Origin: Planctomycetia bacterium
GTDB lineage: Bacteria; Planctomycetota; Planctomycetia; Gemmatales; Gemmataceae
DNA length: 9,180 bases
Assembly: GCA_022616395.1 (NCBI GenBank)
Contig: JAKEEV010000477.1
Coordinates: 1 to 9,180, forward strand
Reading direction: 5' to 3'
The notes under the pieces are model-generated. The model saw nothing but the letters and a program-made list of their open reading frames with translations. It ran no database searches and was not told the DNA's origin. The position numbers and the translations under genes are program-made. This document shows, in pieces, positions 5,954 to 9,180 of the stretch; the stretch's first letter is position 1, and each line of letters starts with the position of its first letter.

Positions 5954-7387
5954 ATGACTCGTCGGATCACCCGGCGGCAGATGCTCGCCGCGTCCGCTGC
6001 CACACTTGGCTATTTCCACCTCGCGCCGGCGTTTTCCAGCGCGCGTGTCTTTCGTGCCAACGAAAAACTGCGGGTCGCGGGCATCGGCGTTGGTGGGAAA
6101 GGTTCGGGAGACATCGATCAGGCCAGCAGCCTGATGGAAGTCGTTGCCCTGTGCGACGTGGACGCCGATTATCTGGCCTCGAAGACCAAGAAGTGGCCCT
6201 CGGCAAAGGGCTTTAACGACTTCCGTAAGATCTTCGACGACAGCACGCTTCTGAAGAACATCGACGCGTTCACCGTGAGCACGCCCGACCACACCCACGC
6301 GCTGCCAAGCATTCTCGCCATGCGCGCGGGCAAGCACGTCTATTGCCAGAAGCCACTGACGCATGATGTGTACGAAGCCCACCTGATGCGCCTTGAAGCG
6401 AAGAAGAACAAGGTTTGCACGCAGATGGGCAACCAGGGCACGGCCGCCAACGGATTGCGCAAGGCGGTGGAGTTGATCCGGTCCGGTGTGCTGGGCGACG
6501 TGAAGGAAGTTCACGTCTGGACGAATCGCCCGGTGTGGCCGCAGGCGCCTGAAATCATGGAGCGGCCGAAGGAAGACCCCGTGCCGGAGTACCTCAGTTG
6601 GGACGAGTGGCTTGGGCCAGCGCCGAAACGCCCCTACTCGCACGGGCGGGTCAACCCGAAGAACCCGAAACGCGGACACTACCATGATTTCGCCTGGCGC
6701 GGATTCTGGGACTTCGGCACCGGCGCGATTGGCGATATGGCCTGCCACACAGCGAACATGGCCTTCATGGCGTGCAAACTCGTCCACCCCACGAGCGTCT
6801 CTGGCGAAGCTATCGACCTCAACGACGAGACTGGCCCCAGCGGAGCCACCGTGGTCATGGAGTTCCCTGCTCGCGGTAAACTCCCTCCGGTCACCCTCCG
6901 TTGGTATGAGGGGAAGAAAGCTGGCAAGAAGTTGACTCCGCCAGCCGACCTGGTCGCGAAGGCCATCGAGCTGGATACCAACGAGAAGCGGAAGAAGTCG
7001 CTCTATGCGAGCGGCTCCATCGTGGTCGGCTCGAAGGGAATCGCCTATTCGCCAGACGACTACGGCGCGGAGGTGTTCTTCAGCACCGGAGAGGTTGCCA
7101 ACAACTCCTCCAAACTCGAAAGCTTCCCGGTCAACAACAAGCACGACCAGGGGCAAAAGAACGAGTGGGTGGAGGCCATCAAGGCCGACAAGCCGGAACT
7201 GGCTCTGTCGAACTTCGGGTACGCGAGCCTCTTGACCGCGGCGTTCCTGTTGGGCAACGTGGCTCTGCGCACCAAGAAGTCCTTCAAGTGGGATGGCGAG
7301 AAGTGCGCGGCCAACATCAAGGAAGCCGCCCCGTTCATCCGCCGAACCTACCGCAAGGGATGGGATCTGATCGGCTACAACGCGTGA
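5954..7387 (+). CDS. Tat-exported Gfo/Idh/MocA-family oxidoreductase
   Basis: A 477-residue NAD(P)-dependent oxidoreductase of the glucose-fructose oxidoreductase/inositol dehydrogenase/MocA superfamily, which generally acts on sugars, sugar alcohols or derivatives; the substrate cannot be read here. The N-terminus carries a twin-arginine signal (MTRRITRRQML, Arg7-Arg8, then a hydrophobic stretch to about residue 30), so a folded, cofactor-loaded protein is probably exported. The Rossmann motif GIGVGGKG spans residues 43-50, with Asp68 (ALCDVDADYL) at the end of the second strand as expected for nucleotide ribose contact. STPDHTHALP (109-118) and CQKPLTH (Lys133) correspond to the family's conserved EKP catalytic-lysine region. 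GNQGT follows, and DFGTGAIGDMACHTAN (His265) belongs to the C-terminal substrate domain. Start: GGAGA at 5941-5945, eight bases before the ATG. Planctomycetes carry many paralogues of this type. Confidence 0.88.
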   Translation: MTRRITRRQMLAASAATLGYFHLAPAFSSARVFRANEKLRVAGIGVGGKGSGDIDQASSLMEVVALCDVDADYLASKTKKWPSAKGFNDFRKIFDDSTLLKNIDAFTVSTPDHTHALPSILAMRAGKHVYCQKPLTHDVYEAHLMRLEAKKNKVCTQMGNQGTAANGLRKAVELIRSGVLGDVKEVHVWTNRPVWPQAPEIMERPKEDPVPEYLSWDEWLGPAPKRPYSHGRVNPKNPKRGHYHDFAWRGFWDFGTGAIGDMACHTANMAFMACKLVHPTSVSGEAIDLNDETGPSGATVVMEFPARGKLPPVTLRWYEGKKAGKKLTPPADLVAKAIELDTNEKRKKSLYASGSIVVGSKGIAYSPDDYGAEVFFSTGEVANNSSKLESFPVNNKHDQGQKNEWVEAIKADKPELALSNFGYASLLTAAFLLGNVALRTKKSFKWDGEKCAANIKEAAPFIRRTYRKGWDLIGYNA

Positions 7388-7396
7388 CAGGTCGGC

Positions 7397-7417
7397 CCGC
7401 CTCGCCGAGGCGGTTTT
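7397..7417 (+). terminator. Intrinsic terminator of the oxidoreductase gene
   Basis: CCGCCTC-GCC-GAGGCGG (7397-7413) forms a seven-pair GC stem with a three-base loop and is followed at once by TTTT (7414-7417), ten bases after the TGA. This is the classical shape of a Rho-independent terminator. Its 3' half is shared with the larger palindrome that starts at 7411, so the two structures compete. Confidence 0.6.
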
Positions 7418-7461
7418 CAGAGTAGTCATCACGCTCCGCGTGATGACTCCTCTGAAAACCG
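7411..7461. terminator. Long hairpin with TTTT/AAAA arms, possible bidirectional terminator
   Basis: Arms 7411-7434 and 7438-7461 are reverse complements with one mismatch and a three-base loop (TCC). The left arm contains TTTT and the right arm AAAA, so the structure is nearly symmetric on both strands. It lies between convergent genes ending at 7387 and 7547. Confidence 0.6.
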
Positions 7462-7481
7462 TGCCGCTCGGCAAGCGGCAC
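7461..7481. repeat. Small hairpin in the convergent gap
   Basis: GTGCCGCT-CGGCA-AGCGGCAC forms a perfect eight-pair stem with a five-base loop. It abuts the long hairpin ending at 7461. No gene product is associated; it may be part of a dispersed palindromic element. Confidence 0.5.
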
Positions 7482-7488
7482 CTACGAA

Positions 7489-7520
7489 CAGACGCCCGCC
7501 GATTCTTCGGCGGGCGTCTG
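7489..7520. terminator. GC-rich hairpin, probable terminator of the minus-strand gene
   Basis: CAGACGCCCGCCGA (7489-7502) and its exact reverse complement (7507-7520) form a 14-pair stem with a TTCT loop. It starts 26 bases after the stop of the minus-strand STN-like gene. There is no clear T tract on the minus strand, so termination strength is uncertain. Confidence 0.5.
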
Positions 7521-7546
7521 TGCTTTCACGCTTTGGCGAAGTGAGT

Positions 7547-8470
7547 TCAGCGACCACCCGACGGCTTGCCGGGTTCCGTCTGCTTGCCCGGTTCGGGCTT
7601 TCCGGGTTTTTCGTCGGGCTTCTCAGGTTTCGGTTCGGGCTTCGGCTCCGCGACCGGGCGATCGGGAACCACCACGCCCGGCACCGCATTGCCCATTCCG
7701 CCTGGGAAAATCACGCCCGGAGGACCGATCACGCCCGGTCCGCCAGGACCAGCGGGGAACGGAAACACCGGGTTGCCGGGCGGCGGTTGTGTCGGGCCAT
7801 CGGCGCTGGGCCGCAGTTTCTCAGCGCGTTCTGGAGTGGTGATGAACAGCACATTGCTCATCCGCACCGTGCCGAGATCGGCCACCTCAGACAGAAGCCG
7901 CACCGCCGTCTCCAGAGGCACGTCTTCGAGTTTGAGCGTGACGGCCTTGTTGGCTTTGTCGCCCAAGCGCGGGTCGATGACGATGTTCGCTCCGTTATCG
8001 GTGGCCAGTTGCTTGACGGCAGCGCCGAACGCGGTGCCCTCGCAGTCCACGCTGACGCGCTGACGGAGTTGCTTGGTGGTCAATCCCTCCTCGGTGGAAA
8101 TGTAAAGCCCGTCCTTGGTCAGTCCGAACTTCAGGTTGAACGGCTCCAGAGCCTGCCGCAGTCCGTCCTTGAGCTTCACCTGCTTGAGGTTGACCGTCAC
8201 GGTCGGCTGGTTCGGGTCAAGGCCGAACTGGAAGACCATCGGGTCGATGGTCACGTTCACCTTGGACTTGTCCTTCAAGTCGGCAATGACATCATTCAGC
8301 GACTTCCCCTGGTAGTTCATGTCCCCGACTTCGTTCAGCGCCTTGCGGGCGTTGTCCATGGGGGAGGCATTCTTGGCCGGAGCGGCGGGCGTGGGTGCAG
8401 CCGCAAGGGCCAGAGTTGGCGAGACCGCGAACGCGGTCAGCGCGAACAGCCAGCAGATGGTCAAACGCAT
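7547..8470 (-). CDS. Exported secretin N-terminal/STN-like two-domain protein with Pro-rich tail
   Basis: A 307-residue protein predicted to work outside the cytoplasmic membrane. Residues 1-23 are a Sec signal peptide (ICWLFALTAFAV core, cleavage near ALA-AAP). Two successive beta-alpha-beta-beta-alpha-like units follow at about 50-135 and 138-225. Both have the pattern 'helix with AxxxLA/K, then NVxIDP, then VTVxLxxVxLxxAL/VxxLL', ending in YISTEE and LFITTPERA. This resembles the short N-terminal domains of secretins and TonB-dependent transducers (STN/Secretin_N), which bind partner proteins. No secretin pore domain follows; the remaining ~80 residues are Pro/Gly-rich, then Lys/Glu/Pro-rich. 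GAGGAG seven bases before ATG 8470 fixes the start and excludes a 54-residue upstream extension. It lies 182 bases downstream of a paralogous gene on the same strand. The exact function is unknown. Confidence 0.72.
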   Translation of the reverse strand: MRLTICWLFALTAFAVSPTLALAAAPTPAAPAKNASPMDNARKALNEVGDMNYQGKSLNDVIADLKDKSKVNVTIDPMVFQFGLDPNQPTVTVNLKQVKLKDGLRQALEPFNLKFGLTKDGLYISTEEGLTTKQLRQRVSVDCEGTAFGAAVKQLATDNGANIVIDPRLGDKANKAVTLKLEDVPLETAVRLLSEVADLGTVRMSNVLFITTPERAEKLRPSADGPTQPPPGNPVFPFPAGPGGPGVIGPPGVIFPGGMGNAVPGVVVPDRPVAEPKPEPKPEKPDEKPGKPEPGKQTEPGKPSGGR

Positions 8471-8477
8471 CGACAGG

Positions 8478-8483
8478 CTCCTC
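8478..8483 (-). promoter_or_regulatory. Shine-Dalgarno that fixes the STN-like gene start
   Basis: GAGGAG on the minus strand, seven bases upstream of ATG 8470 and immediately before the signal peptide. It argues against the in-frame reading beginning at 8632. Confidence 0.65.
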
Positions 8484-8531
8484 AGATGTGACGGCTGCGC
8501 AATAGACGAGGCAGCCGGAAAGATCACGGGC

Positions 8532-8537
8532 ATCATA
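8532..8537 (-). promoter_or_regulatory. Possible -10 box for the downstream STN-like gene
   Basis: TATGAT on the minus strand, a five-of-six match to TATAAT, about 60 bases upstream of ATG 8470. No convincing -35 box lies at the right distance, so the second STN-like gene may also be read from the upstream gene's promoter. Confidence 0.22.
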
Positions 8538-8652
8538 ACAGACGAGGCAATCCCCGTCCGAGATTGAACCGGATTCCTCAGTTGCTCGATAACTTCAAAC
8601 GCAGCCTGTGTTAAGCCCGATCTCTGGCCCAAATCCCCGAGCTAGGAGAGTT

Positions 8653-9180
8653 TCACCCAACAAAGACACCACTGCGTACAGGCGGCGGTGGAGGCGGAGG
8701 AACTGGAGGAACCGGTTTGGCTTCCCGGAACTTCTGCAATTCAATCAGTTCCCGCTCCTTCTCCAGTTTCTCGGCAAACATCTCGTTGGCGTGCTCGCGA
8801 CTGGTAATGAAGTAAGTTGCCCCCTTGCGAATCACTCGTAAGTCGCACTGGAGTGCGAGCAGTTCAATCGCCTTGTCCGCCGGGACGTTGAGCATCCGGG
8901 CCGTGACGAACGCGACCTTCGCATCTCCCGCTTGAGGAGCGATAACCACGGTCAGGTCGTATTGCTCCGCGAGGTTGGCGAGCGCTTCGTTGAGCGGTTT
9001 CTCCTTGATGATGGCCGACACGAGCGGTTCATCGAGCCGCTTGTGTCCGTCCTCGTCTTCCGACACTGCGGACTTGGTGACCTTCGCGGCGAAGCCCGTC
9101 GGCACGATCTCGATTGCTCCGTTCCTCACCAGATACGTTCCGCCCACGCTGTCGAGCGTTGTGAGAAGGAACTGGCGAAC
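8653..9180 (-). CDS. STN-like/secretin N-terminal domain protein, N-terminus outside the window
   Basis: The C-terminal 175 residues of a larger protein; the frame stays open to the window edge, reading VRQFLLTTLDSVGGTYLVRNGAIEIVP, so the start lies beyond 9180. The GTG at 9147 inside this frame is not a likely start because it would split that conserved-looking strand. The visible part holds the end of one STN-like unit, then a full second unit: DEPLVSAIIKEKPLNEALANL, LTVVIAPQAGD, VTARMLNVPADKAIELLALQ, YFITSREHANEM. A charged helix follows (EKLEKERELIELQKFREAK), then a Pro-rich end with seven consecutive prolines. The second unit matches the second unit of the downstream neighbour in order and spacing, so the two genes are probably paralogues and may be co-transcribed. 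Function is unknown beyond likely extracytoplasmic protein binding. Confidence 0.7.
   Translation of the reverse strand, partial: VRQFLLTTLDSVGGTYLVRNGAIEIVPTGFAAKVTKSAVSEDEDGHKRLDEPLVSAIIKEKPLNEALANLAEQYDLTVVIAPQAGDAKVAFVTARMLNVPADKAIELLALQCDLRVIRKGATYFITSREHANEMFAEKLEKERELIELQKFREAKPVPPVPPPPPPPVRSGVFVG

Noticed and set aside
5882..7474. Minus-strand 530-residue frame opposite the oxidoreductase
   Set aside because: The sense strand carries a Tat signal, a Rossmann motif and family-specific motifs; the antisense frame has none.
8500..8552. Repeated AGACGAGGCA between the two STN-like genes
   Set aside because: Two copies of ten bases only, not at a diagnostic spacing for an operator; noted but not supported as a site.
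8471..8632. Longer N-terminus of the downstream STN-like protein
   Set aside because: The extension precedes a clear signal peptide, and ATG 8470 has GAGGAG at the right distance.

Overview
The window looks like a chromosomal stretch from a planctomycete, most likely a Gemmata-like member of the Gemmataceae. This is inferred from protein style, not from a marker gene. The evidence is a caspase-like protein with an N-terminal CxxC...CxxC zinc ribbon and a Pro/Gly/Tyr-rich linker, a Tat-exported Gfo/Idh/MocA oxidoreductase of the 'CQKP' type, a secreted TPR protein with the CPD...ACELTGWK C-terminal module, small secretin/STN-like periplasmic proteins with Pro-rich tails, high GC, and GC-rich palindromes in the intergenic gaps.

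Layout, left to right. (1) 119-714 (+): a two-gene type II toxin-antitoxin module, a ribbon-helix-helix antitoxin followed by a ParE/RelE-like toxin. The two overlap by ATGA, and a 7-bp inverted repeat lies just upstream as a probable autoregulatory operator. (2) 813-1823 (+): a secreted TPR protein with six consecutive 34-residue repeats; the start is GTG behind a good Shine-Dalgarno. (3) 1832-2830 (-): a compact NAD-type isocitrate dehydrogenase, convergent with the TPR gene with only 8 bases between the stop codons. (4) 2894-3001: a 108-base nested palindrome built from three related hairpin modules, lying between two divergent genes. (5) 3109-5790 (+): an 893-residue membrane-anchored caspase-like (C14) protein with zinc ribbon, PGY-rich linker, one membrane helix, caspase fold with His441/Cys492, and a helical C-terminal region. 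(6) 5807-5836: a perfect 30-base palindrome. (7) 5954-7387 (+): the Tat-dependent Gfo/Idh/MocA oxidoreductase with its own candidate promoter. (8) 7397-7520: four stacked hairpins between convergent genes. (9) 7547-8470 and 8653 to beyond 9180 (both -): two tandem paralogous STN-like proteins; the upstream one is cut by the window edge.

Apart from the toxin-antitoxin pair and the two STN-like genes, the neighbours do not form an obvious single pathway. The region reads as a set of mostly single-gene units separated by palindromes. The most unusual protein is the caspase-like one: its architecture suggests a cytoplasmic zinc ribbon joined through one membrane helix to an extracytoplasmic protease. 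The most unusual DNA is the nested palindrome at 2894-3001.
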